This document shows, in pieces, positions 40,792 to 50,901 of a stretch of 64,000 bases of DNA; the first letter of the stretch is position 1, and each line of letters opens with the position of its first letter. A model generated the notes under the pieces. The model worked only from the letters and a program-made list of their open reading frames with translations, was not told the origin of the DNA and searched no databases. This DNA is from Bacillota bacterium (GTDB lineage: Bacteria > Bacillota > Sulfobacillia > JAJZYS01 > JAJZLH01): the NCBI GenBank assembly GCA_021827745.1, contig JAKAUI010000018.1:1-64000 (forward strand), given 5' to 3'. A program made the position numbers and the translations under genes.

Positions 40792-41688
40792 CTACCCGAG
40801 GTATGGCCACGTCAGACGTAGTACGTCCGCCACCGCTTCACAAATAATGACGCCATGGGGGATCGTCGTGATCCCGCCGTCGGCTAGGGTGCCTGGGAGC
40901 CGTATTCCACGATCCGCTAGTACGTAAAGCATGCGTAACGTACGCATCGCGTTGGAGGCCCACGCTGGAACAGGTCCGGGCTCGCCTGCAGCGAGCCGCT
41001 CGCCGAGTGTCTCCAGCCAGGTAGTGGCGCGACCAGCATCCAGCTCCGGCCTACTCAGTACCAGCGCTATGGCGTTCGCGAGCCGCTCATCCTCCATGTT
41101 GGCAAATAGCAGAGTCGTGGGTGCGAGCAGGCGATCGCGAGCGAGCATGAGGAGCCCAGCTAGATCGTCAGCTCCAAGACGTGGCGAACGCCCCAAGCTT
41201 CCAAGAGCGTCGGCGCCGTGAGCGACGGCATGCAGCCAACCGAGACGGCTGTCCCAACCTCTCAGGTCCTGTTCGGCACGAAACCAATCGGCGAAGAGGC
41301 CCAACCAGCGCAGTACAGCGGACTTACCGCGACCGCCCGTGATTCGATCACGGTCGACAACCTCTGCGAGGACAAGCGCAGCGAAGGTGCGTGCCTGAAT
41401 CTCAGGGTCCGAGAACATGGCCGTCATCTGCTCTCCCAGATTCACCAGCTTCTCGTCTTCTGCCCCACTGCCGATCCTGCGAGCCAGCTCGCTGAACGCG
41501 ACCTCATCTCGTAGATCAGGGTCCGGCGAACGCAGCAGCTCGACGAGCGTCGCGCTCGGCAGCTCCCGTATAAACTGGCGCAGACTGGCCCCTTCGGTAG
41601 CGGACCAATCAATGGAGAGCCCTATTCTGGGAGCCCTGGTGAGCATGTCGCGGAGCACTTGAAGGTCCGTCCTATCGTCATGCCACAA
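40792..41688 (-). CDS. DUF2785-like protein
   Basis: GWDSRLGWLHAVAHGADALGSLGRSPRL. Confidence 0.65.
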   Translation of the reverse strand: MWHDDRTDLQVLRDMLTRAPRIGLSIDWSATEGASLRQFIRELPSATLVELLRSPDPDLRDEVAFSELARRIGSGAEDEKLVNLGEQMTAMFSDPEIQARTFAALVLAEVVDRDRITGGRGKSAVLRWLGLFADWFRAEQDLRGWDSRLGWLHAVAHGADALGSLGRSPRLGADDLAGLLMLARDRLLAPTTLLFANMEDERLANAIALVLSRPELDAGRATTWLETLGERLAAGEPGPVPAWASNAMRTLRMLYVLADRGIRLPGTLADGGITTIPHGVIICEAVADVLRLTWPYLG

Positions 41689-41878
41689 AATAGGCGCCCT
41701 CCAGTCTTACCCCATTCTGGCACAGGGGTTTAGCCTTGGAGTGGGTGTTCAGAGCCCAAAACCCGCTATCCAGATAGCCTTTCTCTTCAGGCTGTGCCAC
41801 ATTCTTGTCAAACTCAGATCGGTCGTCGGAGCCTACGCGGTTCCCAGGTCAGTGACCCCCATGCACAAGAGGCGATCT

Positions 41879-42913
41879 TCATGCTTGCTCCTGCCGTCGC
41901 TCCTGTTGTCTCGCACGCAGCATGCCTTGGTACTCCCCGATCGCGTTGCTGACATCGGTCTTGGACTGCTTCTTCAGGAACTGAACAAAGTCGTGCGAGA
42001 ATTGACGTACGCCTGTCTTCTCAGAGACCCAACAGAACCGCCGGTCGTGAAGAACCTCATGCTTCCACATCATCGATTGAAGGACGTAGCGATCGCTGTA
42101 TCTGACACCGAAGGACCCTATCCGTTGTAGGACCTCGGTCCACGAGAGCGGATGGGTCACGTTCGGATCCTGTTGCCTGATGATCGTCGTCGGCATTAGA
42201 GTGTCTCCACCTTCTCCGGCGATGCCGACCACAACATCAGCCTGCGACAGCTTCTTCACTGACACGAGTGAGACATTCACCGTGACCATGAGCTCCGCCG
42301 GATCACCGCCTGCGGACTCGATATCGCTGGCAGCCCGCTGAACCTTGGCGACGAATTCCCGTACAGCGAGGCTTTCGGGCTTCTTCGCGTTGGAGACACC
42401 GGCCATGTATTGGACCGGGTCGATCGGCAGGTCAAGGCCGACCGGCAGGAGCTGCCAGGTCACGCGCTTCGCGAATTGGACGCCAAAAGCGCTTTCCAGA
42501 AGCTCCACATAGTTCAGGGTCGCCTTCTGGGCTAGGCTGTATATAAGTCCGCCGAATCCCGGCTTGTTATAAAAGTGGACGGCACTGTCCCGGTAGTCGG
42601 CGAGCAGAGCGAGGTTTCGAGAGAGCGGAAGTGCGGGCAGTGATAATGGAATAATCTTCTCCGCCTTCGATATCGCGATTGCGTCTCGCAGCGAATAGGT
42701 GCGGTACGCCTTTCCGCGCTCCTTCGCGTAATATATCGACTTCTTATTCTTTGAGAGGAGTGCCTTCAAAGCCAACTCCCACGCATTGAGAAGAAGAATA
42801 ACGAAACACTCGTCTCGATATGAGAAGTTCGGTTTATTGTAGACCTCAATCGCTGCGAGCATGGCTGCCTGACTATTTCGAAGGAGATTCCGGTACGAAC
42901 CGCAATAGTTCAT
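41879..42913 (-). CDS. DUF3644-like protein, coupled to Type III-like R-M operon
   Basis: NYCGSYRNLLRNSQAAMLAAIEVYNKPNFSYRDECFVILLLNAWELALKALL; ATGA overlap with res. Confidence 0.7.
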   Translation of the reverse strand: MNYCGSYRNLLRNSQAAMLAAIEVYNKPNFSYRDECFVILLLNAWELALKALLSKNKKSIYYAKERGKAYRTYSLRDAIAISKAEKIIPLSLPALPLSRNLALLADYRDSAVHFYNKPGFGGLIYSLAQKATLNYVELLESAFGVQFAKRVTWQLLPVGLDLPIDPVQYMAGVSNAKKPESLAVREFVAKVQRAASDIESAGGDPAELMVTVNVSLVSVKKLSQADVVVGIAGEGGDTLMPTTIIRQQDPNVTHPLSWTEVLQRIGSFGVRYSDRYVLQSMMWKHEVLHDRRFCWVSEKTGVRQFSHDFVQFLKKQSKTDVSNAIGEYQGMLRARQQERRQEQA

Positions 42914-45459
42914 GACGAGTCAGCCGGGGCAGCGTTACTCGCCGCCGCTTCACGTAGCAGTGCTCTCAACTTCTGGGCGTCCCCACCTTCAGTGAAGACC
43001 AGGACCTTCTTGCGCCAGCGCTCATTATTCAGATCGAGACTAATGACGGTGTCATCCTCGTCGACAACAATGAACTCGATCCGACCGAACTTGTCTGAGT
43101 GTCGGTCAGCATACTTGGCGAGCCCATACGCCTTCGCCGCCGCATCGGCCAAGTCTGTCATGTGCGGCTCAAGGAGATCAACGACGATGTCACCCTTTCG
43201 GGTGCGACGAAGAACTAGAAAGTCGGGGTATTGCGGATGGTCTTCCCCACCCTGTGAGTAGGGGATCGTGACGGACCAAGGCTTGCGCGGAGGGTTCCGT
43301 AACCAAGCGACAACTTCGCCCTTCTTGGCGAGCTGCTGCTCGATAACTCGGGCCTCCCACTTGTTCAACCTGCTCGGATACAGCCCCGTCTCATCCACAT
43401 AGACGTGCTCCGCCCAGCACTTGTCGGCTCTTGTCACCTGCACCCGCTCGGGATACGGCTCCCGATCGGCAAGCTCTGGTTGTGTGGCGAGCTCGCGAAC
43501 CTCCAGGTAGGCCAGCCGGGACCCTTCATTGAGAGCCGCGATCTCCTTCTTGTATGTCCTCAGCCATTCCTGGGTCTTCAGCTGCGCCGCATCCTCAAGG
43601 GCCGCTGCTACCCCCGGGTCGGCAGCTAGCGCTATCGCCTCGAGTTTTGCGTTGTCGGCGACTGCTGTGTCGTGCTCGACCCGTTTCCTCCACCAGGCCT
43701 TGTGGAGCCCTTCGCCGAGTTTCCGACCCGCCTCGTCAAACTGAGTGTCGAGATCTTCTTCCACTCGCCCGGTCGTCTGTTCCTTGAGCGGGGCTTCTTC
43801 CGCTATGCCAAGCCGGATCCGCCGGCCAGCGATGTAAACCGATGCAGACTCTTTGACGACCCTCCGGAAGAGCTCGCTCTCGCGCCGCTTTTCGTACTCG
43901 CTCGTCAGTATCGACAACAGGTGCGAGGTCACCGCGTCCGGCGCGTCGTTATCGATGCCGTCGTTCCCAAGTAGGAAGGCGAGCTTGGCGAGCCGCCTCA
44001 CCTGGCTCGTCCTTCGCGCCTTCGGTACCACGTAAGACGGCAACTCCGCGAGCGTCTCGAAATACGGTTCGCTATTCTTGGCTCGCACGAGATCGACCAC
44101 GTCTGCACCGCGGCGGACCTCGACCTGCAATCCGGTGTCCGGATCGCCGACGAGCTTGGCGACCACTTTGTCGAGGTTGGCCGCGTCGTAGTGCGGGAGA
44201 TATAAGGAAACGCTGTTCAGCGACTCATCGACTTCAATCCGTCTGGCCAATGGGGTTCGGACCATTCTGCCAATGAGTTGTGCGATCGAGGTCGCATCGA
44301 GCGCTGTTCGAAAGGACATCATCGTCTCGGCGCGTGGGCAATCCCAGCCCGTGTTGAGGCTTGTCTTGAAGAACACGACACGGACGTCGGGATCGTCCAC
44401 GATGTCGGACGGGTTTAGATGGCGGATCTCAAGGCTACCAACCTTCGCGACCTTGCCTTCCTGGAAGGCGTGGGCGAAGGCGCGCGGTGGGAGGAGGGCA
44501 CCAGCGCCGACCGCTCGACGAATCGCCGCAACCGCTTGTTCCAGGTCTGTCTTCGTCAGGTCCTTAGCAGTTCCGTCCTGGACCTGAACGACAAGGATGG
44601 GCCTGACGACCTCGTCGTCTGTCATCTTGCAGTATTTGTCCCAGCGATCCCAGGACTCGCTCCACGACTTCGCGGCCTGGGAGAGCATCGTGATGTCGCT
44701 GGCTTGTGCTCGGCTGGGGTGGTGGACATCGATGAAATCCTTGAGGAGTCCGGAAGCGCGCACGTCGTCGGCTGGTACTTCAACGGGCCGCTGAACACGT
44801 CCCGCGCCGCCGATGAGACGCTGAAACCGCTCGGGAGTCGCTGAGATACCGGCAATGATGGGAACTGCCGGCATACCGTCGGCCTCGCTGCCCTTTATGA
44901 ATTTCTGCATGATCGTGGTGGCTTCCTCGCGAAAGCCAGGCCTTTCAGTGGTTCCACGATGCGCTTCGTCGATGAGGATAAACAGCGAGGGTGCACGCCG
45001 GGCCACCGTGTTCGCAATCGTTTGCCAGATAGTGTAAGTACGGGCGTCACCTGCTTTGACGAGGCTTGCTTCTTTCGACAACTTCTGGATGTTCAGGAAG
45101 TGGACACGGCGAGGAGCCAAGACCTCCTCATCAAACGAGGGGCCGATAACCACGAGATCAGCGGGCCCGAGGACCGAACTCGACGACAGCATCTTCCGTC
45201 GGGTCTGCTCGTTGAGTTCGGGCTGATCGCTGAGCCAGAGAAATGTCGCATCCCGCACAGGCGAGTAGTTCTTGTCACCTTCCAAGATGCGCTCAATCGC
45301 GGCTGTCGCAATGAGGGTCTTTCCAGAACCGGTCGGTGCCGACAGCCAAGCGGCTTGCTTGCTACGCGGGGACTGCTTCACCTCACTCGAGGCGAGATGC
45401 AGCGCGGCGACGAGATCATCGACGGCGTGCTCTTGGAAGTCCTTGAGCAGGATTTTCAT
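42910..45459 (-). CDS. Type III R-M-like Res subunit / DEAD-DEAH helicase-nuclease
   Basis: WLSAPTGSGKTLIATAAIERIL; FILIDEAHRGTTERPG; YPDFLVLRRTRKGDIVVDLLEPH. Confidence 0.85.
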   Translation of the reverse strand: MKILLKDFQEHAVDDLVAALHLASSEVKQSPRSKQAAWLSAPTGSGKTLIATAAIERILEGDKNYSPVRDATFLWLSDQPELNEQTRRKMLSSSSVLGPADLVVIGPSFDEEVLAPRRVHFLNIQKLSKEASLVKAGDARTYTIWQTIANTVARRAPSLFILIDEAHRGTTERPGFREEATTIMQKFIKGSEADGMPAVPIIAGISATPERFQRLIGGAGRVQRPVEVPADDVRASGLLKDFIDVHHPSRAQASDITMLSQAAKSWSESWDRWDKYCKMTDDEVVRPILVVQVQDGTAKDLTKTDLEQAVAAIRRAVGAGALLPPRAFAHAFQEGKVAKVGSLEIRHLNPSDIVDDPDVRVVFFKTSLNTGWDCPRAETMMSFRTALDATSIAQLIGRMVRTPLARRIEVDESLNSVSLYLPHYDAANLDKVVAKLVGDPDTGLQVEVRRGADVVDLVRAKNSEPYFETLAELPSYVVPKARRTSQVRRLAKLAFLLGNDGIDNDAPDAVTSHLLSILTSEYEKRRESELFRRVVKESASVYIAGRRIRLGIAEEAPLKEQTTGRVEEDLDTQFDEAGRKLGEGLHKAWWRKRVEHDTAVADNAKLEAIALAADPGVAAALEDAAQLKTQEWLRTYKKEIAALNEGSRLAYLEVRELATQPELADREPYPERVQVTRADKCWAEHVYVDETGLYPSRLNKWEARVIEQQLAKKGEVVAWLRNPPRKPWSVTIPYSQGGEDHPQYPDFLVLRRTRKGDIVVDLLEPHMTDLADAAAKAYGLAKYADRHSDKFGRIEFIVVDEDDTVISLDLNNERWRKKVLVFTEGGDAQKLRALLREAAASNAAPADSS

Positions 45460-47606
45460 GCGAACTGCTCCACGTTCAACCGAAAGTTCCGCAAGTAATC
45501 CTGGTAGAGCATCGACGCCCGGACGTGCGATGGCAGTCGGGCGCGCATCTCACCAAAGGCCGCTTCGGAATCGGTGACCAGCCAGACATGTGTGACATCG
45601 GAGCGGTGGCGGAGCTCTTCCGAGAACGCGCGGAATCGCTTCTCCTCAAAAAGCACCCCGTAGCGCGAGCCTCTCGGCATACTGAATGGGCAGTCTGCCT
45701 GTGCGTCCCGTGGCCCGACGGCCCCGGCGGAAAGCCACAACAACGGAATGAGCGCCGCGTCGCTATGTCGGAGATCCAGCTCATCGGGATCGATGTAGTC
45801 CAGTTGGAAGAACTCAATGTTCTCGAGAAAGCCAGCCAGCTGCTTGGGTAGCGGCGTCCCATCGGCTCGGGTGCCGCGAACGACGGCTTCACATCGCGGC
45901 CGGGTGACCTGTTGGAAGATGCCATGCCGCTCGAATTCTGGATCACCTCGGTACGTTCCGTCGCGATAAAGCTGGCGGGCAACGCTCTCTTCGACCTCAT
46001 TATTCGTGACGAGGATGCATTGACGATGGCCGCCGTCAGCAGCATTCAGTAACGCGGTCGAGTGCAGTGTCGTTCCCGACCCAGCAAAGAAGTCCAAAAC
46101 GATCGCATTGGGCCGATTGGCAACCACTGTGGCGAGGCAGTCTCTCACGGCATAAACGGACTTGGGGAACGGAAACAGCCTCGGCTTTCCGAGCAGCTTG
46201 CGTAGGAGCTCCGTGCCATGCGTACCTGCATCGTAGGCGCTATCCGTCCAAACTGTCTTCCACTTTCTCGTCGTCTTCCTTGGTACGGCGTAGTTGAGGG
46301 TCCAGGTGCCTTGTTTCTCGCGATAGCGAGCACGTACCAGACCGGCGTCGATCCGCAGTTGCATCGACTCTGGTTTGAAAGCCCAGCATCGATCGTCCCC
46401 GTTCTTGTCGATCGGCCATATGGGCAGAAGGCCATCGACTGGGCGGAAACTCGGCTTCGCGGCAAGAGGAATCGACGGACCAGCCTTGACTACTCGCTGC
46501 GTCTTCTCATCGACGTAGATCGGATAGAACTGATTCGGTCGCGCTGGTCGGTACGACGATTCGGCGCCTCGCCGGCGCGCGTGACGCCACTCCCAATTGC
46601 GACGGGCATCCGGGGTCGCAGCTGCGTCCTCCGGGTCTTCGTCCTCGGCTGCCTCGATCCGCTCTTCCATCTCTTCGTCGTCTGACTCTTCGTCGCGTAG
46701 TGGCTCCAGATCCATCGCGAACTGGGCGAAGTCGGATCTGGGCGCCCTTGCCTTCGGCTCGAGTGCGGGGCGATCACTGATGACGTTTCGACCGATGCTC
46801 GGCATCACGAAGATAGCGTACTCCTCTACGCGCGCGAGATTCGTCTTCGCCGTCCCTTTGGGGTTTATCACGATCGTGACAGTTTGCCGAAGGAAGTCGG
46901 GCTCAGGAAAAAGATCAGCGCGCTCAAGTAGCGAGCCGAGATGAAAGGCCTCGTGCTCATCGACGGTCACGATCAACACGCCGTCCGATTTGAGAAGGCG
47001 CTTCGCGAGCTTTAGCCGCTTGTGCATCATGCTGAGCCACTTGCTGTGCCGCCAGGTGTCGTTCGAGTCGACGTACCGGTTGTTATACTTCCAGTCACGA
47101 GCGCCCGTGTTGTATGGCGGGTCGATGTAGATACAGTCGACACGACCTTCGAGGAGATAGACGAGGAGTTGAAGTGCATGGAAGTTCTCGCCGTTGATCA
47201 CAGCGTGGTGTGGTTTCGACTCTCCGCCGCGGGAGATACCCCCGAGCGACCGCAGGGCAGGATAGACGGGTTCACCAAATCGCTTCAGAACAAGAAGGTC
47301 CCTGACGGGAATGCGCTCTCGCTCGCCCGAGCGAGGTTGCGCGCGTTCATCCGTCGGCTCGACTTCAGCGACATTCCTAGCAATCGAAGCGACGCGATAA
47401 ATCGCGCCGCCTTCCAGTACATCGCGGCGCTGTACCAATGACCCGACACGAACTGGAATTCCAATCAGCGTTGTGGTCTCGGGAATGTGCTCCTCGAAGA
47501 CGAGCCCAAATCTCTGTTCGCGCTTGAGCGCGCCAACAGCACGCTGCAATTCCTCTCGGAGTGCTGGGTCAGGGACGTGCTCAATCAAATCATCGATTCT
47601 TCCCAA
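45456..47606 (-). CDS. Type III R-M-like Mod DNA methyltransferase
   Basis: VDCIYIDPPYNTGARDWKYNNRYVDSNDTWRHSKWLSMMHKRLKLAKRLLKSDGVLIVTVDE; VLDFFAGSGTTLHSTALLNAADGG. Confidence 0.9.
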   Translation of the reverse strand: MGRIDDLIEHVPDPALREELQRAVGALKREQRFGLVFEEHIPETTTLIGIPVRVGSLVQRRDVLEGGAIYRVASIARNVAEVEPTDERAQPRSGERERIPVRDLLVLKRFGEPVYPALRSLGGISRGGESKPHHAVINGENFHALQLLVYLLEGRVDCIYIDPPYNTGARDWKYNNRYVDSNDTWRHSKWLSMMHKRLKLAKRLLKSDGVLIVTVDEHEAFHLGSLLERADLFPEPDFLRQTVTIVINPKGTAKTNLARVEEYAIFVMPSIGRNVISDRPALEPKARAPRSDFAQFAMDLEPLRDEESDDEEMEERIEAAEDEDPEDAAATPDARRNWEWRHARRRGAESSYRPARPNQFYPIYVDEKTQRVVKAGPSIPLAAKPSFRPVDGLLPIWPIDKNGDDRCWAFKPESMQLRIDAGLVRARYREKQGTWTLNYAVPRKTTRKWKTVWTDSAYDAGTHGTELLRKLLGKPRLFPFPKSVYAVRDCLATVVANRPNAIVLDFFAGSGTTLHSTALLNAADGGHRQCILVTNNEVEESVARQLYRDGTYRGDPEFERHGIFQQVTRPRCEAVVRGTRADGTPLPKQLAGFLENIEFFQLDYIDPDELDLRHSDAALIPLLWLSAGAVGPRDAQADCPFSMPRGSRYGVLFEEKRFRAFSEELRHRSDVTHVWLVTDSEAAFGEMRARLPSHVRASMLYQDYLRNFRLNVEQFA

Positions 47607-47920
47607 GTTTGAGCTCCTTCCTCAGTGCGCCCTTGTCGTTAGCGTAGTCAATCAATCAAATCGAACTGCGGAGTTCACTGGGGCTTTATAGCTCTCGCCT
47701 TCTGGACAGTAGCCTGAAGCACGTATTCACGTTTCTCTAGTTGCGTCTGATGCCCTTCTTCGATCGTCCGTGTCCTTCCGCCAAGAGGAGTGCTATTCGA
47801 CACCTTCACATCGACGAACTTGCGACTGCAATCCGAGGCGCCGGCTTTTATCGTTTCCGGCTTGACACCAACTCTAGCGAAGCCTATGTCCCGTGATGGC
47901 TTGAGGTTGCGTCATCATGG

Positions 47921-48688
47921 CTACGTGTCAAGGGAGGATTCCGCGCCAACGCCTCGGCGAATCGCTAAGAGTTGGATCAACATACTCTGCAAGGCCCAGA
48001 GGTCCTCGCTTCGGGACGCGCACCTAGGGCACGGCATTGGTAGAGAAGCATGCTTCTCCGCAATCCAGGTGAGCGCTTGGAATAAGAAGCTCAGGCGCTG
48101 GAACATAAACAGCGGACCGTATAGAAGACGGACAGCTTGGTAGAACATGACGAGAGACAGGAGCATACCGACCCAAGCTCCGGTCGGGGTCAGAAACGGC
48201 TTGAGAACCATCAATATCACGGCAATCGAGACTGTCAAGAACAGGGCGTTATAAAATCTCCCATTCCATCTAAGGTCACGAAGCGTAGTGTCTGCATTGA
48301 GGGCCTCCGCGACATCGATAGTGTATCCATATTGACTATACAGATCTAGCATAGCACGTGAAATTGCAGTGAGGGCCGTAGTTGCTAGGGGCGTAAGCGA
48401 GGACAATGCCACGACGAAAACCTCGAGCGAAAGGGTCCCAATCCAAAGCCCCTCTGACAGGGGGTGATACTGAAGGTAGAATCGCGCAAGGAGATAGGCG
48501 CCTCCCACGGCGATCAGGAGGTCTAAAGAGAGGGCTCGAATGTGCCGCCAAAACGCGAGTCCGAAAAGCGGGTCGGGCCGAGTCTTGCCGCGCAGGCTGC
48601 GCGCCAGCGCGAGCCCATCCCTACGAAACACGTCATCAAAGGTGTGGTAACCCCACGACACAAGAATAGATACCGGTGTGGGATTCAC
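47921..48688 (-). CDS. Hypothetical multi-pass membrane protein
   Basis: At least four hydrophobic segments; 255 aa. Confidence 0.6.
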   Translation of the reverse strand: MNPTPVSILVSWGYHTFDDVFRRDGLALARSLRGKTRPDPLFGLAFWRHIRALSLDLLIAVGGAYLLARFYLQYHPLSEGLWIGTLSLEVFVVALSSLTPLATTALTAISRAMLDLYSQYGYTIDVAEALNADTTLRDLRWNGRFYNALFLTVSIAVILMVLKPFLTPTGAWVGMLLSLVMFYQAVRLLYGPLFMFQRLSFLFQALTWIAEKHASLPMPCPRCASRSEDLWALQSMLIQLLAIRRGVGAESSLDT

Positions 48689-48935
48689 CGGCAGGTGCCC
48701 CTAGACGCATACACGAGTAGCTACCTCTCTTTTCGGGAGGTACACGGAGCCGACTGTCTGGGCCGCGGCCAGGTTGTGATGCCACGTCTCGTGACCGAAC
48801 ACCCGCTTGTCCCTCCTTCACACGATATATAAGGTAGCCTCCCCCAGAGCCCGCTGCCCGCGACCCTCCTCGCCCACTCCCTTTCCAAACCCCGCTGAAA
48901 CCTGTTATTAGGCTAGGCGTGGCACCGCCTGATGG

Positions 48936-49592
48936 CTACGAGCACCGGGAAAACGAACCTCCTCCTCCTGTCCGCTTCTCCGCACCTTCACAGGCTTCAT
49001 CTTCATCGGCTTCGGCCGTCCTCCATAGCCTCTGGGTCGATGAAACGATGTAGGCTCCTGCCGCGCCGAACAGGAGTGCGGCGTTCACCCTGCCCGTCTT
49101 ACCCCACTGCCACATCGGTCGACGGCTACCTCCCCGCGTGACTTGCTTTTGGTATAAGAACTCGACGACACACTCCCCTTCACCACGCTCGTGCGGGCGA
49201 CGAAAGCTCTCCTTGCACTTCTGTCTTGTGCCCAGATCTAGCGGGGGCCCGTCTCGAAAAATCGTCTCGAGACGGAGACTCATGGGGCACCAGGTTACAG
49301 GCAAAGGGTTGCGACTTGGCGGGACCGAACCGGAGTCGAGCACGTTGTAGCCCCAGATGTCGAACAACTCGTAAAGGTTTAGGCTCGGCCCCTCAGGGTA
49401 GATGTCAAACACGATGGCATGACCGCTCGGGTCCAAGCCTCTGTGTTCGAGCAGGTCGCTGCTGGTCAGATGCCAGGGTCCCGCGGGCTTGTCGACGCAC
49501 GGAGAGTTGCTCGACTGAAGCGAGAATTTGCGGAGTCTGGCATATCGAAGCGCACTTCCTTCGCGCGCGACGGAATATAGCCAGTGTCCCAC
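48936..49592 (-). CDS. Hypothetical protein
   Basis: 218-aa ORF with no better ORF opposite; C-terminal hydrophobic stretch; start uncertain. Confidence 0.4.
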   Translation of the reverse strand: MGHWLYSVAREGSALRYARLRKFSLQSSNSPCVDKPAGPWHLTSSDLLEHRGLDPSGHAIVFDIYPEGPSLNLYELFDIWGYNVLDSGSVPPSRNPLPVTWCPMSLRLETIFRDGPPLDLGTRQKCKESFRRPHERGEGECVVEFLYQKQVTRGGSRRPMWQWGKTGRVNAALLFGAAGAYIVSSTQRLWRTAEADEDEACEGAEKRTGGGGSFSRCS

Positions 49593-49843
49593 AGCTGTCT
49601 CCTTCCCCTGTCAGCCTCGCGTCATTCGTCCGCGCTCCTCACCAGAGTGCGCGTTTGCATTCAGTACCAGGCTCCTCACTACCTCTCTCCTCGCAAGTTG
49701 CTACCAAGAACATTCCATACGGTGTTGCCTGCGCCAACCTGCGCCAAAAGGAGTTCCTTTTGGCGCAGCCATATCTGGAAAGAGTGGCCGCTCTCTGAGC
49801 GGCTTTCATGCCCACGCCGTCCGACCCCATTTTGGTGCAGGCG

Positions 49844-50452
49844 TCAGGATGCCAACATTCGCCTCACAGTCTGCTCCGAAACGCGCAGGAGTCGTGCCGC
49901 AGCTCGGCGTGACAGTTCGCCTCGCTCAATGCGTGCGCGCACCTTCGGCCAGAGACGCTGAACACTCTCCTTGTCGGCCACCGATGGCCTGCCGAGTGGC
50001 CGTCCTTCACGCCGGGCACGCTCCATCCCTGCACGGACCCGCTCTTTGAGGATAGCCCGCTCCAGCTGCGCCCAAACCGCTGTGATGCCGAACATGGCCT
50101 CGCCAAAAGGCGAGGTCGTGTCGATCCACGGCTCCTGGTAGCTGCGGATGCCAACCTTCCAGCCGCGCAGGCGCTCGAGAGTCTGTGACGCATCCAACAC
50201 ACTGCGAAACGCCCGGTCGATACGCCAGACCAACAAGAGGTCCACTTTACGTTTGGAAGCGTCATCCAGGAGCCGGGCCCATGCGGTTCGCCTTGAGAAG
50301 TCGGCGGCGGACGCCTTGTCTACGTACTCGCCGACCACGTCGAAGCCTTGCGCTTGGGCGAACTCGCGGAGAGGCAGCAACTGCGTGTCGACATTCTGAT
50401 CGCGATCGGCAGTCGAAACTCTTGCATAGAGGGCGACACGCACTGCCATCAC
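49844..50452 (-). CDS. Serine recombinase (resolvase/invertase family) with C-terminal HTH
   Basis: VALYARVSTADRDQNVDTQLLPLREFAQAQGF; WRIDRAFRS; GELSRRAAARLLRVSEQTVRRML. Confidence 0.93.
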   Translation of the reverse strand: MMAVRVALYARVSTADRDQNVDTQLLPLREFAQAQGFDVVGEYVDKASAADFSRRTAWARLLDDASKRKVDLLLVWRIDRAFRSVLDASQTLERLRGWKVGIRSYQEPWIDTTSPFGEAMFGITAVWAQLERAILKERVRAGMERARREGRPLGRPSVADKESVQRLWPKVRARIERGELSRRAAARLLRVSEQTVRRMLAS

Positions 50453-50550
50453 CTCCCAACGACTAGCGGAGCGGATCCGTAGAGACCCAAGATCACCACG
50501 ACAGAGGCCGCCATCGAGATTGCCACCAAGAGGGCGATCAGCGCCTTCAT
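50449..50550 (-). CDS. 33-aa single-TM micro-ORF between two coupled genes
   Basis: Hand translation: MKALIALLVAISMAASVVVILGLYGSAPLVVGR*; ATGA overlap with upstream ORF and GTGA overlap with resolvase. Confidence 0.55.
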   Translation of the reverse strand: MKALIALLVAISMAASVVVILGLYGSAPLVVGR

Positions 50551-50762
50551 GACGCCTGACCGTCGATTCTGGTCAGGGTGCGCCACTGCTGCCCGGTCTC
50601 GCTGACCTCAACTTGGGCGAAGTAGCCGGCCTTGAGCCTGGGTGCCAGCTCGCGCTCGATGAAATGCCGGGCCTTGACCGTCTCGGCGCCGGCCGCCTCC
50701 TGAATTGCCACTGCGATCGGGTCTCCATCCTCGATCCGTCGGTACAGCGCTATGCGCACCAT
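50547..50762 (-). CDS. Hypothetical protein (71 aa)
   Basis: MVRIALYRRIEDGDPIAVAIQEAAGAETVKARHFIERELAPRLKAGYFAQVEVSETGQQWRTLTRIDGQAS; GGAGGGATCC upstream. Confidence 0.65.
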   Translation of the reverse strand: MVRIALYRRIEDGDPIAVAIQEAAGAETVKARHFIERELAPRLKAGYFAQVEVSETGQQWRTLTRIDGQAS

Positions 50763-50792
50763 GCTGGATCCCTCCAAATTCAGTCTTGAGAC

Positions 50793-50822
50793 GAAAAAAC
50801 CGCTCCTTCGAGCGGCTCTGGG
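50793..50822 (-). terminator. Intrinsic terminator
   Basis: Minus strand GCCGCTCGAAGGAGCGGTTTTTTCGTC. Confidence 0.8.
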
Positions 50823-50901
50823 AGCGGGTTCTGTGATATGTGGCCTTAAGCGGGGCTTGAACGGCCCTGCTTGAGGCGGTTTGGGGGCAGGTCCAGGTGG
50901 T

